DNA of 64,000 nt from Nocardioides campestrisoli. Lineage in GTDB: Bacteria; Actinomycetota; Actinomycetes; Propionibacteriales; Nocardioidaceae. The stretch is taken from the NCBI RefSeq assembly GCF_013624435.2, contig NZ_CP061768.1, forward strand, positions 930,001 to 994,000. Direction: 5' to 3'. The notes under the pieces were generated by a model. That model saw only the letters and a list, made by a program, of their open reading frames with translations, was not told the DNA's origin and did not search any database. A program made the translations under genes and the position numbers. Below, piece by piece: positions 40,247 through 49,533 of this stretch (positions within the stretch are counted from its first letter, which is position 1; each line of letters starts with the position of its first letter).

Positions 40247-40252
40247 GATAAT
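40247..40252 (+). promoter_or_regulatory. -10 box GATAAT of pth
   Basis: GATAAT, close to consensus, ends 7 nt before the pth ATG; a leaderless pth transcript is inferred. Confidence 0.55.
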
Positions 40253-40259
40253 TCGGCCC

Positions 40260-40850
40260 ATGAGCGCTGACGTGTGGCTGGTCGTCGGCCTGGGCAACCC
40301 CGGGCCGAAGTACGCCGGAAACCGGCACAACGTCGGCTACCTGGTCAACGAGCAGCTCGCCGAGCGGCTGGGCTCCGGCTTCCGGGCGCACAAGACGGGT
40401 CGGGCCGACGTGGTCGAGGGGCGTCTCGGGTCACCGGGGACGCCTGGTCCCCGCCTCGTGCTGGTCCGGCCGAAGTGCTACATGAACGAGACCGGCGGCC
40501 CGGTCTCCGCGGTCGCGAAGTTCTACGGCGTGCCGCCCGAGCGGATCATCGCGATCCACGACGAGCTGGACATCGACTTCGGCACGCTGCGGCTCAAGAA
40601 GGGCGGCGGCGACAACGGGCACAACGGCCTGCGGTCCATGCGTGCCTCGCTGGGCACCGGCGACTTCTACCGGGTGCGCGCCGGGATCGGCCGGCCTCCC
40701 GGCCGTCAGGACGTGGCGGACTTCGTGCTCTCCGACTACTCCTCGAAGGAGCGCAAGGAGCTGCCGATCCAGCTGGTCGAGGCGGCCGACGCGGTGGAGT
40801 GCCTGATCACCGAAGGACTGGAGAAGGCGCAGCAGCAGTTCAACCGCTGA
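40260..40850 (+). CDS. pth: Peptidyl-tRNA hydrolase
   Basis: The product has 196 residues. Active-site motifs: [19 protein letters not shown] with the catalytic His in [12 protein letters not shown] with the substrate-binding Asn, and [11 protein letters not shown] with the partner Asp. [13 protein letters not shown] and [12 protein letters not shown] complete the family. It releases tRNA from prematurely dropped peptidyl-tRNA. The start is set by the GATAAT box. It is the last housekeeping gene before the EPS locus. Confidence 0.95.
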   Translation: MSADVWLVVGLGNPGPKYAGNRHNVGYLVNEQLAERLGSGFRAHKTGRADVVEGRLGSPGTPGPRLVLVRPKCYMNETGGPVSAVAKFYGVPPERIIAIHDELDIDFGTLRLKKGGGDNGHNGLRSMRASLGTGDFYRVRAGIGRPPGRQDVADFVLSDYSSKERKELPIQLVEAADAVECLITEGLEKAQQQFNR

Positions 40851-40892
40851 CCCGCCGCAGCAAGGTCCGCCGACCCTCGGAACGTACACCTG

Positions 40893-40921
40893 TTGACCCT
40901 GCGTCAGCATTCACCGATATC
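40893..40921 (+). promoter_or_regulatory. Likely main promoter of the EPS operon
   Basis: TTGACC (40893-40898), a 17-nt spacer and GATATC (40916-40921) fit a housekeeping promoter. It lies in the 446-bp non-coding region after pth, about 370 nt before the sugar transferase gene, giving a long leader in which a 93-codon frame begins at 41019. Confidence 0.5.
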
Positions 40922-41018
40922 GGGCATGGACTCGGACCACCCCGAGGCCTAGCGTCCAAATGACGGATCGGGTCGGATCCGGCAGAGCCCGCGGGGGCGG
41001 GCGAATCGGGGGATTGCC

Positions 41019-41300
41019 ATGCAGGTGCAGTTGCGTCCAGTCGTGCTTTCAGCAGCACGTTCAGATCTATCGGGGCTCGTCGGTCAGCTCAGCATCGACG
41101 TCTCCTTCCCGCTCGCGAGTCCGGACAGCGCTCCGGACAGCGCGCAGAGTGTCCGCGGGGGAGACACCCCCCACGCCTCCCGCGGATCCAGCCGTCACGT
41201 CGCCCCATCACGGCCCCATGCCGTGTCTGCGGGCGGCGTGGCGGTCCTGGGGGCCCGGGCCGCACGGGGGGTCCGGGCCGAACGGGGGCAACGGCGATGA
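41019..41300 (+). CDS. Possible 93-codon leader ORF ahead of the EPS operon
   Basis: This frame starts at an ATG after a G-rich stretch (CGGGGGATTGCC) and ends in ATGA overlap with the sugar transferase start (41297-41300), the same junction used by every later gene of the operon. Its product (MQVQLRPVVLSAARSDLSGL at the start) has no recognisable domain. Third-position GC is clearly below that of neighbours, especially in the first 20 codons, which argues against a long-conserved protein. It may be a translated leader, a small unknown protein, or chance. The region 40922-41018 shows nothing else. Confidence 0.3.
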   Translation: MQVQLRPVVLSAARSDLSGLVGQLSIDVSFPLASPDSAPDSAQSVRGGDTPHASRGSSRHVAPSRPHAVSAGGVAVLGARAARGVRAERGQRR

Positions 41301-42736
41301 GCCGGGGTGCGGTGTCCCGGCGGCCCCGAGCGGGAGTGCCCGCGCGGCCCACCAGGGCACAGGACCTGCCGCGCATGCGCAGCGGCCCGGCGCCCACCGT
41401 CGTACCGCGTGGGGCCCAGCGTCCGCTCTCTCGGGCGATGCTCGCCGCGGAGATCGTCGCCGTGGTCGTCGCGGTGCTGGTCACCGCGGTAGCGGCCGGT
41501 GCTGACCTCCGGGTCTGTGGCCTGGTCGGCCTGACCGCGGTCCTGCTCACCTACGTGCCGGGTCGCGACGCGGTCCGTCCCGGCCTCCCGGTCACCGGGA
41601 CCGTGGTGCGCGACATGGCGATGCCGGTCGCCGCGCTCGGTGCCGGCGCGGCGCTGGGCTGGTGGGGCCGTCCGGCCCTGCTGGCCGGACTGGTCACCGT
41701 GGTGGCGGCCGGAGCGGTCACCCTGGTCGCGGCCGGGCTCCGACGTGTGCTGCTCACCGGCGTCCGGGTGGTCGTGGTGGGTGGTGCGGCGGACGTGGCC
41801 GAGGTGTTCGCCCGCTGGCACGGCGAGCGGCGGATCCGGCTGGTGGGCAGCGTCCTGGTCGAGGAGGAGCAGCCGGGCGAGCCGCTGGACGCCAGGTACG
41901 CGGGCGCCGAGGACCCGCGCGAGGCGATCCTGCGGTGCCGGCCTGACGTGGTGCTGGTGCTCCCCGGCCCGGCCGTGGACGCCGAGTGCGTACGGCGCAT
42001 CGGCTGGGCGCTGGAGGGGTCCGGTGCCGGCCTGGCGATCGGCTCGGGGCTCGACGGCATCTTCCCGCACCGGATCCAGCACACGATGCTCGCCGGGCTG
42101 AGCGTGATGCAGGTGCGCTCGAGCCTGGCTCCGTGGTCGACCCGCGCGGTCAAGGCCGCAGCGGACCGCGTCGTGGCTTCGCTGCTGCTGCTCGTGCTGG
42201 CACCGGTGCTCGGCTTCCTGGTGGCGCTGGTCCGCGCCACGTCCCGTGGGCCGGGACTCTTCACCCAGGTCCGGGTGGGCCGCGACGGCAGGCCGTTCAC
42301 GCTCTACAAGCTGCGGACGATGCAGGCGGACGCCGAGCGGGTCAAGGCCGTCCTGCGGGGCGGCGACGAGGGCAACGGGCTGCTGTTCAAGAAGCGCGAG
42401 GACCCGCGGGTGACCAGGATCGGGCGGCTGCTGCGCAAGTACTCGCTGGACGAGCTGCCCCAGCTGATCAACGTGGTCCGGGGTGACATGTCGCTGATCG
42501 GTCCCCGGCCGGCCCTGCCGGAGGAGGTGGCCCGCTACTCCACCATGGAGCAGCGCCGGCTCGCCGTCCGACCGGGGATGACCGGCCCGTGGCAGGTGAG
42601 CGGTCGCTCCACCCTGGGGCGGGACGAGTCGATGCGGCTCGACGTCGACTACGCCGACAACTACCGGCTCTGCGACGACCTCGGCCTCGCGCTGCGCACG
42701 GTCGACGCGGTCGTCCGGCCGACAGGAGCGTGGTGA
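41297..42736 (+). CDS. EPS polyprenyl-phosphate sugar-1-phosphate transferase
   Basis: The product has 479 residues. After a basic N-terminus of about 45 residues come four membrane helices (about 47-150) and a Rossmann-like domain (VVVVGGAADVAEVFARWHG). A fifth helix leads to the bacterial sugar transferase domain: LYKLRTMQADAE, KREDPRVTRIGRLLRKYSLDELPQLINV, GDMSLIGPRPALP and MTGPWQVSGRS. This WbaP/WcaJ-type enzyme transfers a sugar-1-phosphate to undecaprenyl phosphate and starts EPS repeat synthesis. It is the first clear gene of the operon and overlaps the next by GTGA. Confidence 0.92.
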   Translation: MSRGAVSRRPRAGVPARPTRAQDLPRMRSGPAPTVVPRGAQRPLSRAMLAAEIVAVVVAVLVTAVAAGADLRVCGLVGLTAVLLTYVPGRDAVRPGLPVTGTVVRDMAMPVAALGAGAALGWWGRPALLAGLVTVVAAGAVTLVAAGLRRVLLTGVRVVVVGGAADVAEVFARWHGERRIRLVGSVLVEEEQPGEPLDARYAGAEDPREAILRCRPDVVLVLPGPAVDAECVRRIGWALEGSGAGLAIGSGLDGIFPHRIQHTMLAGLSVMQVRSSLAPWSTRAVKAAADRVVASLLLLVLAPVLGFLVALVRATSRGPGLFTQVRVGRDGRPFTLYKLRTMQADAERVKAVLRGGDEGNGLLFKKREDPRVTRIGRLLRKYSLDELPQLINVVRGDMSLIGPRPALPEEVARYSTMEQRRLAVRPGMTGPWQVSGRSTLGRDESMRLDVDYADNYRLCDDLGLALRTVDAVVRPTGAW

Positions 42737-45700
42737 CCGTGGGCGCCCCGCAGCCGCGAGGGTCTCGGTCGGTCGGTGGCCGCCTGCGGAGTGCGCTCGT
42801 CGCGCTCGTGGCGTTGCCGCTCCTGGCGGTTCCCCTGGCGGTCGCGGCCCCGGCCGATCCGGCCACCGCGGCGGCGGCGGACGAGTGCGGCCTCGCGCCC
42901 AACCCGATCGCCTGCGAGAACGCCCTCCCCGGCACGGATCCCGCGGTCTGGGACATCAATGGGGCAGGGGCCAACGCCATCCAGGGGTTCTCCACCGACG
43001 TGTCGGTCAACGTGGGTGGGCGCATCGACTTCAAGGTCGACACCGACGCGCGTGCCTATCGGATCGACATCTACCGAGTGGGCTACTACCAGGGGCTCGG
43101 TGCGCGCAGGATCACCTCGGTCAACCCGAGCGCGACCCTGCCGCAACGGCAGCCTGAGTGCATCGCCGACCGCACCACCGAGCTCTACGACTGCGGGAAC
43201 TGGGCGGTCTCGGCCTCGTGGAACGTGCCCTCGACGGCGGTCTCGGGGGTCTACCTCGCCAAGCTCACCCGCACCGACACCGGCGAAGCCAGCCACATCA
43301 CCTTCGTGGTGCGCAACGAGGCCAGCCACTCCGACGTCGTGTTCCAGACCTCCGACACCACGTGGCAGGCCTACAACACCTACGGCGGCTCCGACTTCTA
43401 CCAGGGCGGCGGCAACGGCCGCGCCTACAAGGTGAGCTACAACCGACCGGTCATGACCCGCAAGGACAACAACGGCCGTGACTTCTTCTTCTCCGCCGAG
43501 TACGCGATGGTCCGCTTCCTCGAGCGCAACGGGTACGACACCAGCTACATCGCCGGGGTCGACACCGACCGACGCGGTGAGCTGCTGACCAACCACAAGG
43601 TGTTCCTCTCGGTTGGCCACGACGAGTACTGGAGCGGCGCCCAGCGGGCCAACGTCGAGGCGGCCCGGGACGCCGGCGTCCACCTGCAGTTCCTCAGCGG
43701 CAACGAGGCCTACTGGAAGACCCGCTACGAGCCGTCCGCCGACGCCAGCCGGACGCCTTACCGGACCCTGGTCTCCTACAAGGAGACCTGGGGCAACGCC
43801 AAGATCGATCCCAGCGACCAGTGGACGGGGACCTGGCGCGACCCCCGGTTCGCCGCCCCCGACAAGGGCGCCGGCCGGCCCGAGAACGAGCTGACGGGCA
43901 CCGCGTACATGGTCAACCACGACGACCTTGCCCTGACCGTGAGCGCAGCGGAGGGCAAGCTGCGGTTGTGGCGCCACACCAGCCTCGCCACGATGACGTC
44001 GGGGACCGCACGGCTCGCTCCGCACACCGTGGGCTACGAGTCCAACGAGGACGTCGACAACGGCTTCCGCCCGCAAGGACTGATCCGGCTCTCGACCACC
44101 ACCGGCGCGGTCCCGGAGTACCTCCAGGACTTCGGCAACCGGGTCGCGCCGGGGAACACCACCCACCACCTGACGCTCTACCGGGCACCCAGCGGGGCGC
44201 TGGTCTTCAGCGCCGGCACCATCCAGTGGACGTGGGGCCTGGACGAGGAGCACGACTCCAGCTACGCCCCGGAGCCGGCCGACAAGCGGATGCAGCAGGC
44301 GCAGGTCAACCTCTTCGCCGACATGGGGGTCCAGCCGGCCACCTTGATGAGCACCCTGGTGCCGGCCGTCAAGAGCGCCGACACCACGAAGCCGACCGTG
44401 ACGGTCAGCGCTCCCACCGCCGGCGCGGCGCAGAAGAACGGTGACCGGATCACCCTCACCGGCACCGCGACCGACGTGGGGGGACAGGTCGCGGGCGTCG
44501 AGGTCTCGACCGACGACGGGGCCTCCTGGCGTCCCGCGGCCGGCACCACCTCGTGGAGCTACTCGTTCATCCAGCACGGCCGGGGGAGCACCCCGGTCCA
44601 GGTGCGGGCGGTCGACGACAGCGCCAACATCGGGGTCGCCACCAGCCGATCCTTCGACGTCGCCTGCCCCTGCAGCCTGTGGGGGCAGAGCGTCCCGGAC
44701 CTGCCGGTCACCGACGACTCAGCGGCCGTCGAGCTCGGCATCCGCTTCACTCCCCGGGTGGACGGCTTCGTCACGGGGGTGCGGTTCTACAAGGGATCCG
44801 GCAACAGCGGAACCCACGTGGGTTCGCTGTGGGGCCCCGCCGGCCAGCGCCTGGGCCAGGTGACGTTCACCGGCGAGACTGCGACCGGGTGGCAGAGCGC
44901 CAGCTTCGCCGACGCCGTCCCGGTGGCCGCTGGCCAGACCTACACCGCCTCCTACACGGCGCCCAACGGACGCTACGCGTCCGAGCCGGAGGCATTCAGC
45001 TATCGGGGCCACACCGCAGGGCCGATCGGCGTCGTCGGCGGCTTCGGCAGCCCGCCGCCCGGGGTCTTCGGGACCACCGGCACGCTGCCCACCGAGTCCT
45101 ATCGCAGCACCAACTACTTCGTCGACGTCGCGTTCTCCACCACCGATGCCTCGCCCTTGGCTGCGGTGGACCAGTCCCCGATGCCAGGGGCCGTCGGGGT
45201 GCCGGTCTCCACGACGGTGAGTGCTCGGTTCTCCAAGCCGCTCGCGGCCGGGACCGCCGGCCTGACCCTGCGCACCGCTGCGGGAGCCACCGTGTCCGGC
45301 ACCACCACCTACGACGAGACGCAGCGTCGCGTCACCTTCACCCCGGCTGCCCCGTTGGCCAGCTCCGTCGAGCACACCGCCACCGTGCGAGGCACCGACA
45401 CCCAGGGCACGGCGGTCAGTTCCGGTGCGACCTGGACGTTCCGCACCGCCAGTCCTACCAGCCCGCCGGGGGTCTGCCCGTGCTCGCTCTTCACTCCCGA
45501 CACGATGCCCACGGTGCTCGAGGACCCCGACAGGCAGCCGGTCACCCTCGGCACCCGGTTCACCTCCGACGTCAGCGGGGTGGTGACCGGTGTCCGGTTC
45601 TACAAGGGGCCCAACAACACCGGCACGCACACCGGGGCGCTGTGGAGCGCCGGTGGTGCCCAGCTCGCCACCGGGACGTTCACCGGTGAGACCGCGAGCG

Positions 45701-47406
45701 GCTGGCAGCAGCTGACCTTCGCCACGCCGGTCCCGATCGCCAAGGACACCGCGTACGTGGTCTCCTACCGGGCTCCGCAGGGCCGGTACTCCGCCTCGCC
45801 GAACGCCTTCGCCAACGCCGACCTCTCCCGGCCGCCCCTGCGGGTGGGCTCCACCGCGGGTGCCTACACCTACGGCACCGGGTTCCCCTCGACCAGCGCC
45901 CCGACGAGCTACATGGTCGACGTCGTGTTCGACCAGACCACCCCGAGCCTGACCGTGACGTCGCGGCAACCGGCCGCCGGCGCCGTCGACGTGCCGCGCG
46001 AGAGCTCGGTCCGCCTCGGCTTCTCCAGGCCTGTGGCGCCCGGCTGGTCGCTGGAGGTCAAGCAGGGCACGACGTCGCTTGCCGGCACCGCCGCGCTGGA
46101 CGCCGCCGGGACCACCCTGACCTGGACGCCGGGTCAGCCGCTCCCCGCGGGAGCGGACGTCACGGTCACGCTGTCCGGCGCCGTCTCCACGGAGGGCGCC
46201 ACCCTGGCGACCCAGACCTGGAGCTTCCGCACCAGGACCGCGGAGACCACCACCGAGCAGACCCTCTTCGGTGACCAGGTCCCCGCTGACGCGACCACCG
46301 ACGACACCTCCGCCGTGGAGCTCGGCACCGCCTTCACACCCAGCCGCAGCGGGTTCATCAAGGCTGTCCGCTTCTACAAGGGGGTCGGCAGCACCGGGAC
46401 GCACACCGGCTCCGTGTGGTCCGCGAGCGGTTCGCGCCTGGCCACGGTGACGTTCGCCAACGAGACCGCGTCGGGGTGGCAGACCGCACCACTGGTCCAG
46501 CCTCTCGCGGTGACGGCGGGCACCACGTACGTCGTCTCCTACCTGGCGCCGCAGGGCCGCTACGCGAGGACGCCGCAGTTCTTCACCACCGTGTGGACCC
46601 GTGGCGACCTGACCGCGCCGGCGACGAACAACGGGCGCTTCGTCTACGGCGGGGGGTTCCCGGCCAGCACCTACGAGGCGACGAACTACTTCGTCGACGT
46701 CGTCTACCAAGCCGGCGCCACGCCGACGCCGACACCCACGCCGACGCCCACGCCGACGCCGACGCCGACGCCGACACCGACGCCGACGCCCACGCCGACG
46801 CCCACGCCGACACCGACGCCCACGCCGACGCCGACGCCCACGCCGACACCGACACCCACGCCGACACCGACACCCACGCCGACACCCACGCCGACGCCGA
46901 CACCGACACCCACGCCGACGCCCACGCCGTCCACCACGTCGATGTTCGCCGGTCGGCAACCGGTGGTCGCCGCCGACACGGAGAAGGCTGCGGTCGAGCT
47001 GGGCACCAGGTTCCGCTCCTCGGTGAACGGCACCGTGACCGCGATCCGGTTCTACAAGGGGGCGGGCAACACCGGCACCCACACGGGTTCGATCTGGTCC
47101 TCCACCGGCACCCGGCTCGGCACCGTCACGTTCCGCAACGAGACGGCCTCGGGCTGGCAGGAGGCGGTGCTGAGCACGCCCGTACCGATCGCCGCGGGCC
47201 AGACCTACGTGGTCTCGTACTACGCGCCGGTGGGTCGCTACTCCGTGACCCAGCAGTTCTTCTCCCGCGACCACGTCGTCGGTCCGCTGACCGCCCCGGC
47301 GAACCCCAACGGCGTCTACCGCTACGGCACCGGCGGGGGCTTCCCGCAGAGCACGTGGAACGCCGCCAACTACTTCGTCGACGTGGTCTTCCGACCGTCG
47401 AGCTGA
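42733..47406 (+). CDS. Large secreted protein: DMFase-like domain, Ig-like and four DUF4082 domains
   Basis: The product has 1557 residues. Signal peptide about 1-40. Residues about 90-535 resemble the N,N-dimethylformamidase large-subunit-like secreted domain (VGYYQGLGARRI, ASHSDVVFQTSDTTWQAYN, VGHDEYWS). An Ig-like domain follows (about 555-640). Four DUF4082 units begin near 644 (CSLWGQSVPD), 915 (CSLFTPDTMP), 1175 (QTLFGDQVPA) and 1400 (TSMFAGRQPV), each with a VRFYKG or IRFYKG core and a GTHTG-type loop. Big_5-type Ig domains lie between units 1-2 and 2-3. A 35-fold Thr-Pro linker separates units 3 and 4. There is no anchor motif. It starts in a GTGA overlap with the sugar transferase, so it is co-translated with EPS initiation. 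The role is unknown; EPS binding is a guess. Confidence 0.82.
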   Translation: MTVGAPQPRGSRSVGGRLRSALVALVALPLLAVPLAVAAPADPATAAAADECGLAPNPIACENALPGTDPAVWDINGAGANAIQGFSTDVSVNVGGRIDFKVDTDARAYRIDIYRVGYYQGLGARRITSVNPSATLPQRQPECIADRTTELYDCGNWAVSASWNVPSTAVSGVYLAKLTRTDTGEASHITFVVRNEASHSDVVFQTSDTTWQAYNTYGGSDFYQGGGNGRAYKVSYNRPVMTRKDNNGRDFFFSAEYAMVRFLERNGYDTSYIAGVDTDRRGELLTNHKVFLSVGHDEYWSGAQRANVEAARDAGVHLQFLSGNEAYWKTRYEPSADASRTPYRTLVSYKETWGNAKIDPSDQWTGTWRDPRFAAPDKGAGRPENELTGTAYMVNHDDLALTVSAAEGKLRLWRHTSLATMTSGTARLAPHTVGYESNEDVDNGFRPQGLIRLSTTTGAVPEYLQDFGNRVAPGNTTHHLTLYRAPSGALVFSAGTIQWTWGLDEEHDSSYAPEPADKRMQQAQVNLFADMGVQPATLMSTLVPAVKSADTTKPTVTVSAPTAGAAQKNGDRITLTGTATDVGGQVAGVEVSTDDGASWRPAAGTTSWSYSFIQHGRGSTPVQVRAVDDSANIGVATSRSFDVACPCSLWGQSVPDLPVTDDSAAVELGIRFTPRVDGFVTGVRFYKGSGNSGTHVGSLWGPAGQRLGQVTFTGETATGWQSASFADAVPVAAGQTYTASYTAPNGRYASEPEAFSYRGHTAGPIGVVGGFGSPPPGVFGTTGTLPTESYRSTNYFVDVAFSTTDASPLAAVDQSPMPGAVGVPVSTTVSARFSKPLAAGTAGLTLRTAAGATVSGTTTYDETQRRVTFTPAAPLASSVEHTATVRGTDTQGTAVSSGATWTFRTASPTSPPGVCPCSLFTPDTMPTVLEDPDRQPVTLGTRFTSDVSGVVTGVRFYKGPNNTGTHTGALWSAGGAQLATGTFTGETASGWQQLTFATPVPIAKDTAYVVSYRAPQGRYSASPNAFANADLSRPPLRVGSTAGAYTYGTGFPSTSAPTSYMVDVVFDQTTPSLTVTSRQPAAGAVDVPRESSVRLGFSRPVAPGWSLEVKQGTTSLAGTAALDAAGTTLTWTPGQPLPAGADVTVTLSGAVSTEGATLATQTWSFRTRTAETTTEQTLFGDQVPADATTDDTSAVELGTAFTPSRSGFIKAVRFYKGVGSTGTHTGSVWSASGSRLATVTFANETASGWQTAPLVQPLAVTAGTTYVVSYLAPQGRYARTPQFFTTVWTRGDLTAPATNNGRFVYGGGFPASTYEATNYFVDVVYQAGATPTPTPTPTPTPTPTPTPTPTPTPTPTPTPTPTPTPTPTPTPTPTPTPTPTPTPTPTPTPTPTPTPTPTPSTTSMFAGRQPVVAADTEKAAVELGTRFRSSVNGTVTAIRFYKGAGNTGTHTGSIWSSTGTRLGTVTFRNETASGWQEAVLSTPVPIAAGQTYVVSYYAPVGRYSVTQQFFSRDHVVGPLTAPANPNGVYRYGTGGGFPQSTWNAANYFVDVVFRPSS
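46720..46929 (+). repeat. 210-bp Thr-Pro hexanucleotide repeat inside the secreted protein gene
   Basis: Seventy codons encode 35 Thr-Pro dipeptides. Units are ACGCCG, ACGCCC, ACACCG or ACACCC in irregular order. Gain or loss of a unit stays in frame, so the linker between DUF4082 units 3 and 4 can vary in length without killing the protein. Confidence 0.85.
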
Positions 47407-47446
47407 GAACTCACCCGCCCGTGAGGGCAGAGAGAAGGAGGACCAG

Positions 47447-48541
47447 ATGACGGTGACGGGGGAAACTGCCTCGGGCCCCACCGGGCCACTGGGCGTGGCG
47501 GTCGTCGGTGCGGGCTACTGGGGTCCGAACCTGATCCGGAACTTCCGGAGCAGCACGGACTGGGACCTGGTCGCCGTGTGCGACCTCGACCAGGCACGCG
47601 CGCGCACCGTGCTCGGCGCCAGGAGCGGGGTCTCGGTGACCGCGTCCCTCGACGAGCTGCTGACCCGCGACGACGTGGACGCAGTGGCGATCGCCACCCC
47701 GGCGCGGACCCACCAGGGGATCGCGCTCCGGGCGCTCGGGGCGGGCAAGCACGTGCTGGTGGAGAAGCCGCTCGCCGACAGCGTCGTCAACGGCGAAGCG
47801 ATGGTGGAGATGGCACGGCGGCAGGGGCTGTCGCTGATGGCCGACCACACCTACTGCTACACCCCCGCGGTGCTCAAGATCCGCGAGCTGGTGGCGTCGG
47901 GGGAGCTGGGCGACATCCTCTTCGTGGACTCGGTCCGGATCAACCTCGGCCTGGTCCAGCCGGACGTGGACGTCTTCTGGGACCTGGCTCCGCACGACCT
48001 CTCCATCCTCGACTTCGTGCTGCCCCAGGGGCTGAGACCCCTCGGCGTCGCGGCGCAGGGAGCGGACCCGTTGGCGGCCGGCAAGAGCTGCGTGGGCTAC
48101 CTGAGCCTGCCGCTGGCAGGGGGCGCGATGGCGCACGTCCACGTCAACTGGCTCAGTCCCACCAAGATCCGGCAGATGGTGATCAGCGGGACCCGCCGCA
48201 CCCTGGTCTGGGACGACCTCAACCCGCAGCAGCGGCTCAGCGTGTACGACCGCGGGGTGGACCTGGAGCACAGCTCGGCCACCGCAGCCGATCGCACCGC
48301 CTCGACGATCTCCTACCGGCTGGGCGACACCTGGGCGCCGGCACTGCCGGAGCACGAGGCGCTCGGATCGATGGTCACCGAGTTCGCCGACAGCATCCGA
48401 GAGCAGCGCCCCTCACGCACCGACGGCGCGGCTGGGCTCCGGGTGCTGCGGGTCCTGGAGGCCGCGGCGCAGAGCCTCGGGGCGAGTGGCGCCCTGGTCG
48501 CCGCGGGGCCCACCCAGCCCCGGCTCGAGGTGGTGGGATGA
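47447..48541 (+). CDS. Gfo/Idh/MocA-family NAD-dependent sugar oxidoreductase
   Basis: The product has 364 residues. NAD-binding Rossmann start VAVVGAGYWGPNLIRNF, the EKPL motif (HVLVEKPLADSV) with the substrate-site Lys, and TYCYTPAVLKIRELV are typical. The closest named relatives by motif are WlbA/WbpB-type UDP-sugar 3-dehydrogenases, which prepare C3 for transamination by DegT enzymes; two such enzymes are encoded downstream. The exact substrate cannot be told. The ATG follows AAGGAGG, 40 nt after the large secreted protein gene, and the stop overlaps the epimerase gene by ATGA. Confidence 0.88.
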   Translation: MTVTGETASGPTGPLGVAVVGAGYWGPNLIRNFRSSTDWDLVAVCDLDQARARTVLGARSGVSVTASLDELLTRDDVDAVAIATPARTHQGIALRALGAGKHVLVEKPLADSVVNGEAMVEMARRQGLSLMADHTYCYTPAVLKIRELVASGELGDILFVDSVRINLGLVQPDVDVFWDLAPHDLSILDFVLPQGLRPLGVAAQGADPLAAGKSCVGYLSLPLAGGAMAHVHVNWLSPTKIRQMVISGTRRTLVWDDLNPQQRLSVYDRGVDLEHSSATAADRTASTISYRLGDTWAPALPEHEALGSMVTEFADSIREQRPSRTDGAAGLRVLRVLEAAAQSLGASGALVAAGPTQPRLEVVG

Positions 48542-49533
48542 CCGCGCTGGCAGGCGCCCGGGTCCTGGTGACCGGCGGCGCGGGCACCATCGGCTCCACC
48601 CTGGTCGACCAGCTCCTGTCCGCCGGCGTGGGCCACGTGGACGTGCTGGACAACTTCGTCCGGGGCCGTCGCGACAACCTGGAGGCAGCCCTGGCCAGCG
48701 GTCGGGTGGGGCTGGTGGAGGGGGACATCCGGGACCGCGACCTGGTGCACGACGTGACGCGGGGCAAGGACCTGGTCTTCCACCAGGCCGCGATCCGGAT
48801 CACCCAGTGCGCCGAGGAGCCGCGACTGGCGCTGGAGGTGATGGTCGACGGCACGTTCAACGTGGTCGAGGCCGCGGTCGTCGCCGGAGTCGACAAGCTC
48901 GTCGCCGCCTCCTCCGCATCGGTCTACGGGATGGCGGAGGAGTTCCCCACCACGGAACGGCACCACCACCACAACAACGACACCTTCTACGGGGCAGCCA
49001 AGTCCTTCAACGAGGGCATGATCCGCAGCTTCCGCGCGATGAACGACCTGGACTACGTCCTGCTGCGCTACTTCAACGTCTACGGACCACGGATGGACGT
49101 GCACGGTCTCTACACCGAGGTGCTGGTGCGATGGATGGAGCGGATCGCCGACGGGGAGCCCCCGCTGATCTTCGGTGACGGGCGGCAGACGATGGACTTC
49201 GCCTACACCGTCGACATCGCTCGCGCCAACGTGCTGGCAGCGGCCGGCAACGTGCGCGAAGGGGTCTACAACATCGCCTCCGGGACCGAGACCAGCCTGC
49301 TTGAGCTGGCCGAGACACTGCTGCGGGTGATGGGCTCGGACCGCGCCGTGGAGCACGGCCCCGAGCGCGCCGTCAACGGCGTGGTGCGCAGGCTCGCCGA
49401 CGTCTCCGCGGCGCGGCGTGACCTCGGGTTCGTCGCCTCCACCGGGCTCGAGCAGGGGCTGGCCGAGCTGGTCCAGTGGTGGCGGCCGCTGCGCGAGGAG
49501 ATCGCCGCGAGCCGCCCGGTGATGTGGCGATGA
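48538..49533 (+). CDS. NAD-dependent nucleotide-sugar epimerase/dehydratase
   Basis: The product has 331 residues of extended SDR type: VLVTGGAGTIGSTLVDQLL (NAD loop), FHQAAIRITQCAEEP, SSASVYG and the catalytic Tyr-x-x-x-Lys in FYGAAKSFNE, followed by LLRYFNVYGPRMD. Most likely it is a 4-epimerase or 4,6-dehydratase acting on a UDP- or dTDP-sugar. A run of four His residues (ERHHHHNNDTF) just before the catalytic Tyr is unusual. It is coupled on both sides by ATGA overlaps. Confidence 0.88.
   Translation: MTALAGARVLVTGGAGTIGSTLVDQLLSAGVGHVDVLDNFVRGRRDNLEAALASGRVGLVEGDIRDRDLVHDVTRGKDLVFHQAAIRITQCAEEPRLALEVMVDGTFNVVEAAVVAGVDKLVAASSASVYGMAEEFPTTERHHHHNNDTFYGAAKSFNEGMIRSFRAMNDLDYVLLRYFNVYGPRMDVHGLYTEVLVRWMERIADGEPPLIFGDGRQTMDFAYTVDIARANVLAAAGNVREGVYNIASGTETSLLELAETLLRVMGSDRAVEHGPERAVNGVVRRLADVSAARRDLGFVASTGLEQGLAELVQWWRPLREEIAASRPVMWR

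Noticed and set aside
39239..40330. N-terminal extension of the pepN frame opposite rplY
   Set aside because: The extension has no homology-like blocks, overlaps a ribosomal protein gene, and the pepN start at 39238 has a -10 box at the right distance.
46720..46929. CRISPR-like or tandem non-coding repeat
   Set aside because: The repeat is an in-frame Thr-Pro coding tract with no spacers.
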